Below are positions 49,328 through 58,916 of a stretch of 64,000 nt of DNA, one piece after another. Each line of letters begins with the position of its first letter. Positions within the stretch are counted from its first letter, which is position 1. The notes under the pieces are model-generated. The model ran no database searches and was not told where the DNA came from. It saw only the letters and a list, made by a program, of their open reading frames with translations. The DNA is taken from contig JBFONV010000001.1 of assembly GCA_040779335.1 (NCBI GenBank), positions 992,001 through 1,056,000 of the forward strand, given 5' to 3'. The position numbers were made by a program, and so were the translations under genes. The DNA comes from JBFONV01 sp040779335 (lineage in GTDB: Bacteria; Pseudomonadota; Gammaproteobacteria; Enterobacterales; Alteromonadaceae).

Positions 49328-52114
49328 CTATGATATATCCATCAATGGAATGATGATCACTAATTGACTACCGTTATCATCTTCTTCAAAAGTATTTATT
49401 GAGGCATTATATTTATTGGCAATTTGACGAATATAATACATCGCCATATCAAAATTTATTTTGCTTTTGAACTGAGTGAAACTGTTAGCGTCATCACCAA
49501 TGTTAATCCAAAGTTTATGCTTAAACTCTTGTAGTGTAATTGTAAAATTTCGACCATCGCCATTAAGTATCGCTGAGTTAATCGCCTCGTAGATTATTTT
49601 ATAAATGTCGGCTTGCATTTCATCATTGATGTTATTTTCGTCGATATTTAGTTTGTGATTAATGTTGATATGATATTTCTTGTGGATGTAATCACTCAAA
49701 TAGGGAAGAGCAACTAACAGTGAGTTGCCGTATAAGCTATTCGGCTCAGTACTTTTTAAGTTGGTGTTTAATTCAGTGATGCTTTGCGTGAGCAATTGCT
49801 TAATTTTTTCAGTGTTGCTGTTCTCGTGATTTTCAGTGAGCAATTGGTCTGCTATTGTTAACTTCTGGCTAACATTTAACGCGACTTTACCTCGATTTTT
49901 TATATCAACAGCAAGTAACTGGTGGATATGGCTGATTGATCTCGCTCGCAAATATAATAGCCAGATAGTCATGCAAATAATACTAAAGACAGTTATCGCA
50001 TATAATACTCTTATTTGTGGTGTCCAATACCAAGGATACGCGACATGTATTTCAGTGTAAGCCCTGTTATTGCTCCATTCGCCCATACTGTTTGTTGCCA
50101 TTATTTCTATTTTATAAGTGCCTGATGCCATGCCAGTTAAGGTAAGTTGGTTACCACTTACTGGATGCCAAATTCCACCGTTTATTTGATATTTAAATTG
50201 CTTTTCTTGCCCAGGGCGAAAATCTAGACTTGCTAGTTCCAGAGTAATAACATCATTAGGTGAATCGACATCGATACTTTTATTTAATAAATATTCCTGA
50301 CCTGAAATAATCGTCTTACTGATATATACATTGGGTTGAAATTTATTTTGAACTGTCAGAGGGACTTCTAAAACTCCACCATAATGTGGTATGTACAATT
50401 TATCATTAAGGAGTACGGGTCGATCAGTAAATGAATATTGTTCGGTATCGGGCACCATAGTGATGCGGTAGGTTTCTGGAACAATCCTATATAAGCCATG
50501 AGTAGCTGGAGCCCATATTTCATTGTTAAAAATTGCCATGTGGTTAAAGTTCACCGCAACCGCAAAGCGCGCGAGCAACTCGCCTTGTTTGTTAAAAACA
50601 AACATACCATCGCCTTTGGTTGCTGCAAATATCTTATTATCTGCAAGTTGTAGTGAGATAACTTTTCCGGGCCCAGGGATATCTAGATTTTTTATTGTTT
50701 TTGAACTCCGATTAAAAATATCAACTCCCAGTGATGTTGCTAGCCATATATTGCCATCGTCTACAGGCAGTATATCTATTACTTCCTTGGAGCTAAGGCC
50801 CTCATTTACATGCTCTATTATGGTTTGAGTGTTCAAATCATAAATGTAAAATCCAAGGTCGTTACTGGCGATATATAATAATTTGTCTTTTTCCTTAAGC
50901 TTTAATAATATCGGACGGGTAGTGGTAAAGTCGATTGGCTCAGCAGTTTTGTTGGCTAATGAGTACCTCCATAAACCATCGAAACTAGCAATATAAACAT
51001 CAGAGCCGATGGTAAGTAAGTCCATTGTTTTTTTTGCTTTTGTGCTCAGGGCGTTATTTGCACCTTTATTTAAAACATTGCCATTAAAATTATGCAGCCC
51101 TTGTCCGTAACTGCCAATAATAATTTGATTGTCTAGTAGTTCAATTTCATTAGCATTATTAGCGATATCAAAAACAAGAGGATGGTTTTTTGTGGTTACT
51201 GTTGATAGCTGCTGGACACCTAAATTGTCTAAAATCCATAAAACACCTGAGCTGTCATGAAAAATAGCACGGGCTCTAGTCGGCTTAACGGATGGGTAAT
51301 CGTGTGTTAATTTTCTTAATGTTAAGGCATGATACTTTTCAATTTTTCCTTTTTCAGTCAGTATATAAAAATTATCACTATCAAATTCTCGGGTGATGGT
51401 ATTTATTTTAGCGTTTACCGGAATAGTTAAAGAATTATTATCATCATCTATATAGTGAATAGAATTCTCAGTAATTGCCACCAGTCCATTACCAACACTT
51501 TCAATTGCATTTATTGAATCACCAATGATTAATTCTAAGCGGGAGTCCACCAATCGATAAAGCCCTTTATGACTGGAAAAATAAAGGTATTTTCCAGTGT
51601 GTTTAATGTCTCTAAGCACCGTGTTTTTAGCTAAAAGCTGTGTAGTCGAATTAGAGGGGGTAAAGCTATATAGATTATTCGGACTATACACATAATACTT
51701 CCCCTTAAAATGGATTGCGTTGTAGATGGTTTTACTTTCAGAGTCTACATTTATAGGGGCTACTTGAGCTGATTTAGGATCAAATTCCCAAAGGCCTCTT
51801 GATTCAGACGATATGATAAGTTTCCCATTATTAAGTGAAATATTATGAATCCATGTAAAGGGAATAGGCCATGTTTTGTTGTTGTTTGAGAAATTAATTG
51901 TATTACTGCCATCATAGCGGAGTAAGCCTTTGTGACTCGCTATCCATATAAAACCTTGTTTGTCTTGTGCAATAGAAGGAGCATTTGCTAAATAGTCAAT
52001 TTGAGGGTTACTAAATGCTTGAGAAGGAAAAATAATAACAATAAGAAGCGACAACATAAGTTGTCGCGATATTCTAATTAATTTAGATAATACTGACAGG
52101 GGATACACTGTCAT
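49328..52114 (-). CDS. beta-propeller/Y_Y_Y sensor protein with degenerate kinase ATPase
   Basis: About 928 aa. Signal sequence (LMLSLLIVIIFPSQAFS), then two-component propeller repeats (APSIAQDKQGFIWIASHKGL, DDGNIWLATSLGVDIFN), a Y_Y_Y domain (FRPGQEKQFKYQINGGIWHP), a TM helix (~706-726), a helical linker and an HATPase-like end (IYKIIYEAINSAILNGDGR). There is no H-box His and no DxGxG box (it reads IGDDANSF), so autophosphorylation is unlikely. No response regulator is adjacent. The start is uncertain: ATG 52114 overlaps the upstream gene; ATG 52057 is an alternative. Confidence 0.82.
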   Translation of the reverse strand: MTVYPLSVLSKLIRISRQLMLSLLIVIIFPSQAFSNPQIDYLANAPSIAQDKQGFIWIASHKGLLRYDGSNTINFSNNNKTWPIPFTWIHNISLNNGKLIISSESRGLWEFDPKSAQVAPINVDSESKTIYNAIHFKGKYYVYSPNNLYSFTPSNSTTQLLAKNTVLRDIKHTGKYLYFSSHKGLYRLVDSRLELIIGDSINAIESVGNGLVAITENSIHYIDDDNNSLTIPVNAKINTITREFDSDNFYILTEKGKIEKYHALTLRKLTHDYPSVKPTRARAIFHDSSGVLWILDNLGVQQLSTVTTKNHPLVFDIANNANEIELLDNQIIIGSYGQGLHNFNGNVLNKGANNALSTKAKKTMDLLTIGSDVYIASFDGLWRYSLANKTAEPIDFTTTRPILLKLKEKDKLLYIASNDLGFYIYDLNTQTIIEHVNEGLSSKEVIDILPVDDGNIWLATSLGVDIFNRSSKTIKNLDIPGPGKVISLQLADNKIFAATKGDGMFVFNKQGELLARFAVAVNFNHMAIFNNEIWAPATHGLYRIVPETYRITMVPDTEQYSFTDRPVLLNDKLYIPHYGGVLEVPLTVQNKFQPNVYISKTIISGQEYLLNKSIDVDSPNDVITLELASLDFRPGQEKQFKYQINGGIWHPVSGNQLTLTGMASGTYKIEIMATNSMGEWSNNRAYTEIHVAYPWYWTPQIRVLYAITVFSIICMTIWLLYLRARSISHIHQLLAVDIKNRGKVALNVSQKLTIADQLLTENHENSNTEKIKQLLTQSITELNTNLKSTEPNSLYGNSLLVALPYLSDYIHKKYHININHKLNIDENNINDEMQADIYKIIYEAINSAILNGDGRNFTITLQEFKHKLWINIGDDANSFTQFKSKINFDMAMYYIRQIANKYNASINTFEEDDNGSQLVIIIPLMDIS

Positions 52115-52535
52115 TGTCGTGGTCTTTAGCGCCACAGGCGGCAAAGATTTTCGGCATAGAACCTTGCTCATCAGGCTTTTGCACCAATAAATAAGTAGGT
52201 TTTCGAGGGTCATCTTGATGTTGTTTTTCCGCCCAGGCGTTACGCACTTTTTCTGCGTGTTCTTTACCGTATTTTACTTCGAATGCCGTGGCGAGCATTT
52301 CAACGCCAAAGTCATCCATTACTATAACTGCGTTGTCATGGTAACCACTTGTGGTATCAAAATCTATATCAACGGTTAAAATTTTATTGGTTGGGAGTAC
52401 CAAATCGGCACGTAGCTTGGCAACAACAGCTCGATCGGAATGCGATTTTAAATTTGTACGGTTTGGTTTATCATTTAAATCGTAAACAAGGTTAATATCT
52501 TTAGCAATACGTTTTTCTTCTCTTAATGCAGACAT
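52083..52535 (-). CDS. hypothetical soluble protein
   Basis: A 150-aa protein, no signal or membrane segment. It shows DLNDKPNRTNLKSHSDRAVV, an acidic strand LTVDIDFDTTSGYHDNAVIV, and ends with a Cys-Gly tail (FAACGAKDHDNDSVSPVSII). I do not recognise a family. AAGGAAA before the ATG gives a good start, so it is likely a real gene. Its 3' end overlaps the start region of the propeller sensor, suggesting coupled translation. Confidence 0.7.
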   Translation of the reverse strand: MSALREEKRIAKDINLVYDLNDKPNRTNLKSHSDRAVVAKLRADLVLPTNKILTVDIDFDTTSGYHDNAVIVMDDFGVEMLATAFEVKYGKEHAEKVRNAWAEKQHQDDPRKPTYLLVQKPDEQGSMPKIFAACGAKDHDNDSVSPVSII

Positions 52536-52569
52536 GATTTTTCCTTAATTTTTAATCTGTTACTTGTTA

Positions 52570-52849
52570 ATGGCTACTAGAGCCTTTTCCAGTATAGACA
52601 AAAGTAGAGCTATTGATAAAGTGAATCTATTTATTTTGGCGTACGAGTGTCTTGAGGTAAATAGTTACAAAGAATGGCTTTGAACAAGTCGATTATTTTT
52701 CATCAGTAGTAGACGCAAATCGTTATGGCGGATACTTAGATCTATACTCAAAACGTTTTAAGTTTTATGAAGAATTAAGATTATCCAAGTGTAATCTTTT
52801 GATCTTACTAAAAACTGACCGTCGGATGTTCCATTGCGTTAGATTGTGA
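52570..52849 (+). pseudogene. frameshifted small gene of unknown family
   Basis: ATG at 52570 opens 37 codons (MATRAFSSIDKSRAIDKVNL then ILAYECLEVNSYKEWL) to a TGA at 52681. The frame one base ahead continues without a break as FEQVDYFSSVVDANRYGGYL then YSKRFKFYEELRLSKCN, to a TGA at 52847. Deleting one base near 52678 would join them into a ~92-aa protein. Both halves look coding. I do not recognise it. It stands in the 390-base gap before ubiF. Confidence 0.55.
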
Positions 52850-52926
52850 ATAACCCATGACATAAACCTCGAATTACCATCACTGGTTGGTTAGAATAAC
52901 CGAGAGTTTTTGCAAGGTGGGACAAT

Positions 52927-54093
52927 ATGGAAAATTTTGATTGTGTGGTAGTTGGTGGTGGTATGGTCGGAGCGGCAAGTGCTCTATCACTCGCTCACCT
53001 TGGGCTTCGTGTTGCCGTTATTGAACATAAATTACCGCGTGATTTTTCCCCTGAGCAAGCGTTTGATCTGCGCGTATCTGCAATTTCGTTGGCATCACAG
53101 CAATTATTAGAACAATTAGGCGCATGGCAACAAATTAGTCAGTGGCGCAATTGTCGATACAGCCGTTTAGGGGTATGGGAAAAGGATAGTTCATATGTCG
53201 AATTTAACGCTAAAGATATTGGTGAGACGCATTTAGGACATATACTTGAAAATCGCCTTATTCAGTTGTCTTTGTGGCAAAAAATGCAAGCAGATGACAA
53301 CATTACACTATATTGCCCTGAAACCTTGTTAGGATTCGAACAAAGTACTGAACAAGTTTTAGTGACGCTGGAACAGGGCACAATTACAGGTAAAGTGCTT
53401 ATTGCAGCTGATGGTGCTCACTCTAAGGTTCGGCAATTGGCAGGTATTGGTTGTACCGGTTGGGATTATCAGCAATCGGCTATGCTAATCAATGTAACCA
53501 CTCAATGTTCACAGCAAGATATTACCTGGCAGCAATTTTTTGAAACTGGTCCCGTGGCTATGCTGCCTATGCCGGGACATAATGCATCTTTGGTTTGGTA
53601 TCATCATAAAGAAGAAATTAAACGTTTGCAGGCATTATCCAATCAACAGTTAGCACATGAAATTAGCGGGGCGTTTCCTGAGCGTTTAGGCGCAATTAAG
53701 GTCTTGGCTAAGGGGGCGTTTCCGTTAACGCGTCGTCATGCAAACCAATATGTACAGCAAAGGGTTGTGCTGATCGGAGACGCTGCTCATTCAATTAACC
53801 CCATGGCAGGACAGGGGGTTAATTTAGGCTTTAAAGATGTTAAAGCTCTGCAAATGGTTATTGCCTCAGCGATAGGTAATGGGGAGAGTTGGCATAGTGA
53901 GTCGACGTTAAAGAATTATGAAGGTTTAAGGCGCAAAGATAATTTAATGATGATGTCGACGATGGATTTACTATACGCAGGATTTAGTCATCCATCACCA
54001 TTGATTAAATCTATACGTAATGCCGGCCTAATGCTAACGAATCGCCTTCCTTGGGTAAAAAATAAAGCTTTAGCGTACGCTTGTGGACTATAA
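52927..54093 (+). CDS. ubiF: 2-octaprenyl-3-methyl-6-methoxy-1,4-benzoquinol hydroxylase (UbiF-like)
   Basis: A 388-aa FAD monooxygenase of the UbiH/UbiF/VisC family. It has FAD motif VVVGGGMVGAASALSLA, DLRVSAISLASQQLLEQLG, ADGAHSKVRQLAGI and GDAAHSINPMAGQGVNLGFK. Assignment as UbiF rather than UbiH or VisC rests on its position beside miaB and a tRNA-Gln/Leu cluster, as in E. coli. It hydroxylates the ubiquinone ring using O2. GGTGGGA precedes the ATG. Confidence 0.88.
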   Translation: MENFDCVVVGGGMVGAASALSLAHLGLRVAVIEHKLPRDFSPEQAFDLRVSAISLASQQLLEQLGAWQQISQWRNCRYSRLGVWEKDSSYVEFNAKDIGETHLGHILENRLIQLSLWQKMQADDNITLYCPETLLGFEQSTEQVLVTLEQGTITGKVLIAADGAHSKVRQLAGIGCTGWDYQQSAMLINVTTQCSQQDITWQQFFETGPVAMLPMPGHNASLVWYHHKEEIKRLQALSNQQLAHEISGAFPERLGAIKVLAKGAFPLTRRHANQYVQQRVVLIGDAAHSINPMAGQGVNLGFKDVKALQMVIASAIGNGESWHSESTLKNYEGLRRKDNLMMMSTMDLLYAGFSHPSPLIKSIRNAGLMLTNRLPWVKNKALAYACGL

Positions 54094-54164
54094 GCTAAGC
54101 ATGGCTAAAGCGTAAATATAATGTTTTACTGAGTGGTCGTTCATTAGTTCGGCGACGTTTTAAT

Positions 54165-54192
54165 AAAAGGGCCGCATAAAATAAAGCGACCC
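54165..54192 (-). terminator. terminator of the subtilase gene
   Basis: On the minus strand GGGTCGC pairs with GCGGCCC (one G-U) around a 10-base AT loop, followed by TTTTATT. It starts 24 bases after the subtilase stop and ends the secreted-protein group; on the plus strand the stem has a mismatch. Confidence 0.7.
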
Positions 54193-54215
54193 TTTATCTT
54201 TAAATAAATATCCAA

Positions 54216-55607
54216 TTATTGAGGCGCTTGAACTTTACCTGAGCCAAATACGTCATCTTTGCCTGATTTGCCCATATCTAATGCTAATTCACGCATTTTT
54301 GCTTCAACATGGGCTGGCTTCATTTTACCACCATTTGCGCCAATAATGAGGGCGGCAACTCCAGCGGCATGTGGCGCTGACATCGAGGTACCAACAGACC
54401 AGAAATAACTGCCATTGCCTGTACTAAAAACAAAGTCAAATACGTAACATGGGCGTGTAATGTCCGCCACCGTACAATCATCATGACCACCGGGCATATA
54501 TGCACTCATGTAGTCACCACCCGGTGCGGCAAAATCAATGGCAGATTGACCATAGTTTGAGTAAAGAGCTAAGTGATCAGTATAGGTAGAAGAATCTTTA
54601 CCCCAAAGGCGAGGTCCTAGAGCAGAAATTGAATTAACCGCCGGTAAATCAGCAGGTAATTTCACTAAGCTGTCAGAATGGTCTAAATCCGTTGCTTCAT
54701 TACCTGCAGAAGCAATTAAAGTTACCCCTTTTTGTTTAGCATAGGAGGCCGCTTTACTATAGATTTTAATAAATTGTGCGATGCTCCCCGTATCGAATCG
54801 AATATCGTCCGAGGTATCATAAGGTGTACCTTCAATGTCATACAAACCATTATGACGAATAGATAATCCTAAGCTCATGTTCACAATATCGGCGCCAATA
54901 TTCGCGGCATATACCATCGCTGCCATTGTGCCATAAGAATCACCGGAGCCAGTGTCCGCTGAAAGAGCTTTGATAATAACCAGCTCAGCTTCAGGTGCTA
55001 CACCGATAGTGCCTAGGCCATTGTCTGCCGCGGCAATGGTACCAGCCGTGTGAGAACCATGATTAAAGGCGTCAGGCCCAGCATAATCCCAGGTTTCACC
55101 GGGCACAAATGATGTACTTAAATTGAAATTAATATTAGGTGCTAAATCAGGGTGGGTTGCATCAGCCCCCGAATCAATTACCGCAACACGAACCCCCGCA
55201 CCACGATTACCCACATTCCACGATTCAACAGCACCAACGGCTTGATGGCCCCATTGCAAGTCAAATAAAGAATCATCTTCACCACTGGCTGGCGGGTTTG
55301 TATAGTCTGCTGATACGACTAAATTACCATCAATAGGTATACTGTTTATTTGGGGTACAAATGCCGATGCGTTAGGGACAATTATTAGACCAGAACCCTG
55401 TGCCGCGGCAACGGAGTCAAAAGAAACCTTACATACAGAAATTTCTTCAATACAGTCTATTAATGTCCCTCCTGCCTTAGTGATTGTTTTTGCTACTTTA
55501 GCTTGGTTGAAATTACCGCCAAGGTCATAGATAAAATCAATTGGTTTAGCACTTAAGCCTGCATTTACCGACAAAGCAAGTACCCCTAATAAAAATGTTT
55601 TTTTCAT
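54216..55607 (-). CDS. secreted S8 family serine peptidase (subtilase)
   Basis: A 463-aa subtilisin-type protease with a signal peptide (MKKTFLLGVLALSVNAGLSA). An N-terminal inhibitor-like propeptide of ~100 residues precedes the catalytic domain: Asp in VAVIDSGADATHPDL (~145), His in NHGSHTAGTIAA (~182), Ser in GTSMSAPHAAGVAAL (~408). A paired Cys loop (DDCTVADITRPCYV) is visible. ATG at 55607 with AAGGAT upstream is chosen over one at 55652. There is no C-terminal sorting domain, so export past the outer membrane is uncertain. Confidence 0.93.
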   Translation of the reverse strand: MKKTFLLGVLALSVNAGLSAKPIDFIYDLGGNFNQAKVAKTITKAGGTLIDCIEEISVCKVSFDSVAAAQGSGLIIVPNASAFVPQINSIPIDGNLVVSADYTNPPASGEDDSLFDLQWGHQAVGAVESWNVGNRGAGVRVAVIDSGADATHPDLAPNINFNLSTSFVPGETWDYAGPDAFNHGSHTAGTIAAADNGLGTIGVAPEAELVIIKALSADTGSGDSYGTMAAMVYAANIGADIVNMSLGLSIRHNGLYDIEGTPYDTSDDIRFDTGSIAQFIKIYSKAASYAKQKGVTLIASAGNEATDLDHSDSLVKLPADLPAVNSISALGPRLWGKDSSTYTDHLALYSNYGQSAIDFAAPGGDYMSAYMPGGHDDCTVADITRPCYVFDFVFSTGNGSYFWSVGTSMSAPHAAGVAALIIGANGGKMKPAHVEAKMRELALDMGKSGKDDVFGSGKVQAPQ

Positions 55608-55635
55608 GTTTACATCCTTCTTTTTAGTATAATTA

Positions 55636-56145
55636 TTATGATTTTCTTTCACTTAAAGGTGATGATTTCCAAAGTAAAAATTCATAACCTAGTAAACCAT
55701 TTGCTTGAATATTTATTAGGTTTTGACTTGTTTTCACGATAGATAGGTCGATGTTTTTTTCACCTAACGATAATGTAAAGTCATAGGTGTTTTTGGCTTT
55801 ACGGATAAAGTTTAAAGACATGGTCATATCTTGCTTATCTTCTTGAGCAGAGAAGTGACCAGCAGATATACCATGAACAAGTGATTCATTTATTTGTAGT
55901 AATTTAGCAAATTGCTTTTCAATATTAGGGTTCCATCGGGGATGCGATTTAGCAAAATGGCTAGAGGCCGCTTTGTCTAACACCCATAAACCAATTAGCT
56001 CTTTTGGGAACTCATTATTAACAGTGTTATTAGTAGTATTTATCGCAGCTTGCTTATTTGGTTTGATAAGCGTCTGTTGCTGAGCGATAAGTAGTGATGG
56101 AAAAAATAATAGAGGAATTGCGACGGCTAGTAGAGACTTATGCAT
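55636..56145 (-). CDS. secreted protein of unknown function
   Basis: A 169-aa protein with a signal peptide (MHKSLLAVAIPLLFFPSLL, cleavage near AQQ). The mature part has LIGLWVLDKAASSHFAKSHP, a lipocalin- or DUF-like GxW start, then beta-prone stretches DFTLSLGEKNIDLSIVKTSQ and GYEFLLWKSS. It may be an inhibitor or chaperone for the neighbouring subtilase, 28 bases downstream, but this is inference from position. ATG at 56145 gives a proper signal peptide; the frame extends upstream to 56250. Confidence 0.68.
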   Translation of the reverse strand: MHKSLLAVAIPLLFFPSLLIAQQQTLIKPNKQAAINTTNNTVNNEFPKELIGLWVLDKAASSHFAKSHPRWNPNIEKQFAKLLQINESLVHGISAGHFSAQEDKQDMTMSLNFIRKAKNTYDFTLSLGEKNIDLSIVKTSQNLINIQANGLLGYEFLLWKSSPLSERKS

Positions 56146-56282
56146 TTCGAGGTACTCTTGTTGATTTGCGGTAGAGTCATTTTCAGTGTTAACTAATTGC
56201 TTATGGCATTTTGAAAAATAATGACCGGCAAGTTTATATTCGCCGGCCATTTATTTTTAGATAGCCACTCCTTTAGCTTTTA

Positions 56283-58916
56283 CTAATCGTCAATATGGGC
56301 ACAGCGACCAAAGTCGGCACCTTTCTTAATGGCAGCAACTACTTGTTTAGGGAAGCTCAATTCCATATCTACGCCATTGTCACAAACAAAGGCTTTGTTA
56401 GCGTCAACATCAATTGAGACAGTTAATCCTGCGACACCCGCCATCATTTCCGACCCATTACTGCTTAATCCAAAGATGTTATCAGTTAATAAACTCTTTG
56501 CTTCTACCACACCTTGTTTATTGAAAAAGTCTTTAGCACTCATCCAACCAAGGCCTTCAAGGTAGATAGCCCCCATGAAACCACCAGACAATGGACTACC
56601 TGCTCTGGCTGTGATCATCGACATATCGTCTGTGGCATCAAGAACAGTTACCGAAGGTAAGCCAGTACCTAATTCAACTAATGTTTCGTGGTCATAGCCC
56701 ATGTCACAATAGTTTCTCCAAAACTGGATGAATGGCACATCGTCACACCACCGCAGGCTACCAATATCAGTGGTTTCGTCTGTTTGTGTATCCCATACTC
56801 GAACACCGGTAGATTTAACAAAACGTCCTGAGCGTTCAATAGCGCTGAAGGCTACTTGACGACCATCAGCTGACATTACAGTGCTATTAATCGCGCCAAA
56901 TTCAGTGTGAATGTCGCGGAAATCTCCGTCAACCCAAGCAACTTGGGTAAATCCGTTGGTTGAACCGGTAATAGTTTTACCATTGCCAGATACGCGGTCG
57001 GCGCGAACCCAAGCAGTACGTCTGATTTCTGTATCTCCTTCCATTAGAGCTATTTCTTTGCCAGTTCCCCAGTTTCTGTCAACTGCAACAGCACCTTCTA
57101 ACAAGCTTGCTTTACCTGTTTTAGCATCCCAAACAGTCGGAATTGCGTATGAGCGATGCCCCATACCATCTGCACAGGTTTTATCTCCGTTGCTCGGGAA
57201 ACGCGTAGTACCAACGACTGTTTTACCATCGTCATCCATATCCCAAATGGCGTTAGAACTTGTACCTTGTTGGCTTGATAAATGGCAGGTGTTTGCCGTT
57301 AAATCTTCTAATTCAGAGACTTTTTCAGAGCGAATGTCCCAAATAGCTCCCTGGCCAATACCATTACCATTAAAGTCAGCTATAACTGCAGCTTTTGTCG
57401 CTGTTTTGTTCATTGCAGGTGTGGTATTGCGTAATAACGGCATGCCTTGTGGTGTTACTAGGGTTTCAAATGACGATTGAACACTGTCATATATGAATGG
57501 AATACCCGAACCAGTAGTACCTAAAGCTTTCTTACCGTTTTTAGCATGATCAAGAATAAATGCAGCGACAAGAGGTGTATATTGAATACCATCTTGGTAA
57601 CCATTGAAGTGCATTTCAATTTCTTTAGTTTCACCACCCTGAACAACAATTTCTGTCATTGCACAGGCATTGTCATCAGCAGGGTTTGAACTTTCGCCCT
57701 CATTCCAGTATTCGGCTTCTGAAAGAATATTTGTTTGTGCAGTTGGGTAACCACCTGCATGAATCTCTTGGGTGTACAGAGCATAACGAGCACCTGGAGT
57801 TAAACCATTGATAGTAAATGAACCATCTGGACCAATTTTACCTTGGGTCATGTTACCTGATTGTTGAGTGATAACGTCTTTGTATGGGTCGTCAAGGTTT
57901 CGTGCAATCATGTTAACACCTGAATACCCAACGCCTTCTTTGGTATAAAGCTTACCTTTGATACTACCGTAATTAGCTTTGTACTCTGGTGTTGGGTAAA
58001 GATCAGATATGTTGACGATATCATCTTTAACATTAACGGTATGTTGATTGGAACCTGCGATACTGCGAACATCAATAAATGGGAACATAGTCTCAATCCC
58101 AGTGACGTCAGTTTGACTTGCACTGGTAAACCCAGTTACACCATCACATCCAGGAACGCCATCGTACTGAGGACTCCAAGGCTTTGACATATAACTCAGG
58201 TGGCCATTAGCTTGTGAGTGGGACATGTTAATTGCATGACCAAACTCATGGGTAAATACGCCACCGACCTTTTTACCATCTGTATCAGAAATATCAACAA
58301 ACCAACCATTCATTAATGCGGTCGCTTCAATGATTTCACCAGTTTCTTCATCGGCCCATTCAGGAAAAGCGATCCCTAACACCATACTACGGGCTATACC
58401 AAAGTAGTTTTCTAAAATAGCACCATCGGTGTCATAGTTTACCCAAAAACCATAACCGTTTTCTTCACCATAGATTCGGTCAACGTTTTCATGGGTAACA
58501 TCGCTAATACCAAGCTCGCTTTCAATCGTACCGCGGACATCCATGGCAAAGGTTGATGTTTCTACGTTAGTCCACTCAGCGACAGCATCAGCAGTTACTT
58601 TGTTAGCTTGTTCAATGGATAAGAATGTGTAATCGCGGTCAAGTTCGGTGTAAGCTGGCAATACGGTGCCATCAGGAAGCGTGATATCGACATTAAAAGT
58701 AGTGCCTTCTTCTAGGACGGTAAATGATTGTACATCATTACCATCTTTATCTTTTATAAGCATACCACCATCAGTCCATACAGGAATTGAACCTTTTGAG
58801 GTATCCCATTTATAAGGTTTCATGGTAGGTTCGTGGATGTATAGTGGACCACCCGCTATGGCATTTGCAGAGATAGTGGCTAAGGCTAATGCTGTTGCTA
58901 ATTTTGAAAATTTCAT
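56283..58916 (-). CDS. large secreted zinc-metallopeptidase-like protein
   Basis: An 877-aa exported protein (signal MKFSKLATALALATISANAI). Around residues 220-235 it has GVFTHEFGHAINMSHSQANG, the HExGHxxxxxH zincin motif. An upstream domain (~85-215) fits a matrixin-like fold. Region ~310-400 resembles a carboxypeptidase-regulatory-like beta-sandwich (GSFTINGLTPGARYALYTQE). The C-terminal half has about five repeated WD-like strands of the HAF kind (AIWDMDDDGKTVVGTTRF; RVSGNGKTITGSTNGF; VMSADGRQVAFSAIE). Its ATG overlaps the upstream stop by one base (TAATG). Confidence 0.85.
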   Translation of the reverse strand: MKFSKLATALALATISANAIAGGPLYIHEPTMKPYKWDTSKGSIPVWTDGGMLIKDKDGNDVQSFTVLEEGTTFNVDITLPDGTVLPAYTELDRDYTFLSIEQANKVTADAVAEWTNVETSTFAMDVRGTIESELGISDVTHENVDRIYGEENGYGFWVNYDTDGAILENYFGIARSMVLGIAFPEWADEETGEIIEATALMNGWFVDISDTDGKKVGGVFTHEFGHAINMSHSQANGHLSYMSKPWSPQYDGVPGCDGVTGFTSASQTDVTGIETMFPFIDVRSIAGSNQHTVNVKDDIVNISDLYPTPEYKANYGSIKGKLYTKEGVGYSGVNMIARNLDDPYKDVITQQSGNMTQGKIGPDGSFTINGLTPGARYALYTQEIHAGGYPTAQTNILSEAEYWNEGESSNPADDNACAMTEIVVQGGETKEIEMHFNGYQDGIQYTPLVAAFILDHAKNGKKALGTTGSGIPFIYDSVQSSFETLVTPQGMPLLRNTTPAMNKTATKAAVIADFNGNGIGQGAIWDIRSEKVSELEDLTANTCHLSSQQGTSSNAIWDMDDDGKTVVGTTRFPSNGDKTCADGMGHRSYAIPTVWDAKTGKASLLEGAVAVDRNWGTGKEIALMEGDTEIRRTAWVRADRVSGNGKTITGSTNGFTQVAWVDGDFRDIHTEFGAINSTVMSADGRQVAFSAIERSGRFVKSTGVRVWDTQTDETTDIGSLRWCDDVPFIQFWRNYCDMGYDHETLVELGTGLPSVTVLDATDDMSMITARAGSPLSGGFMGAIYLEGLGWMSAKDFFNKQGVVEAKSLLTDNIFGLSSNGSEMMAGVAGLTVSIDVDANKAFVCDNGVDMELSFPKQVVAAIKKGADFGRCAHIDD

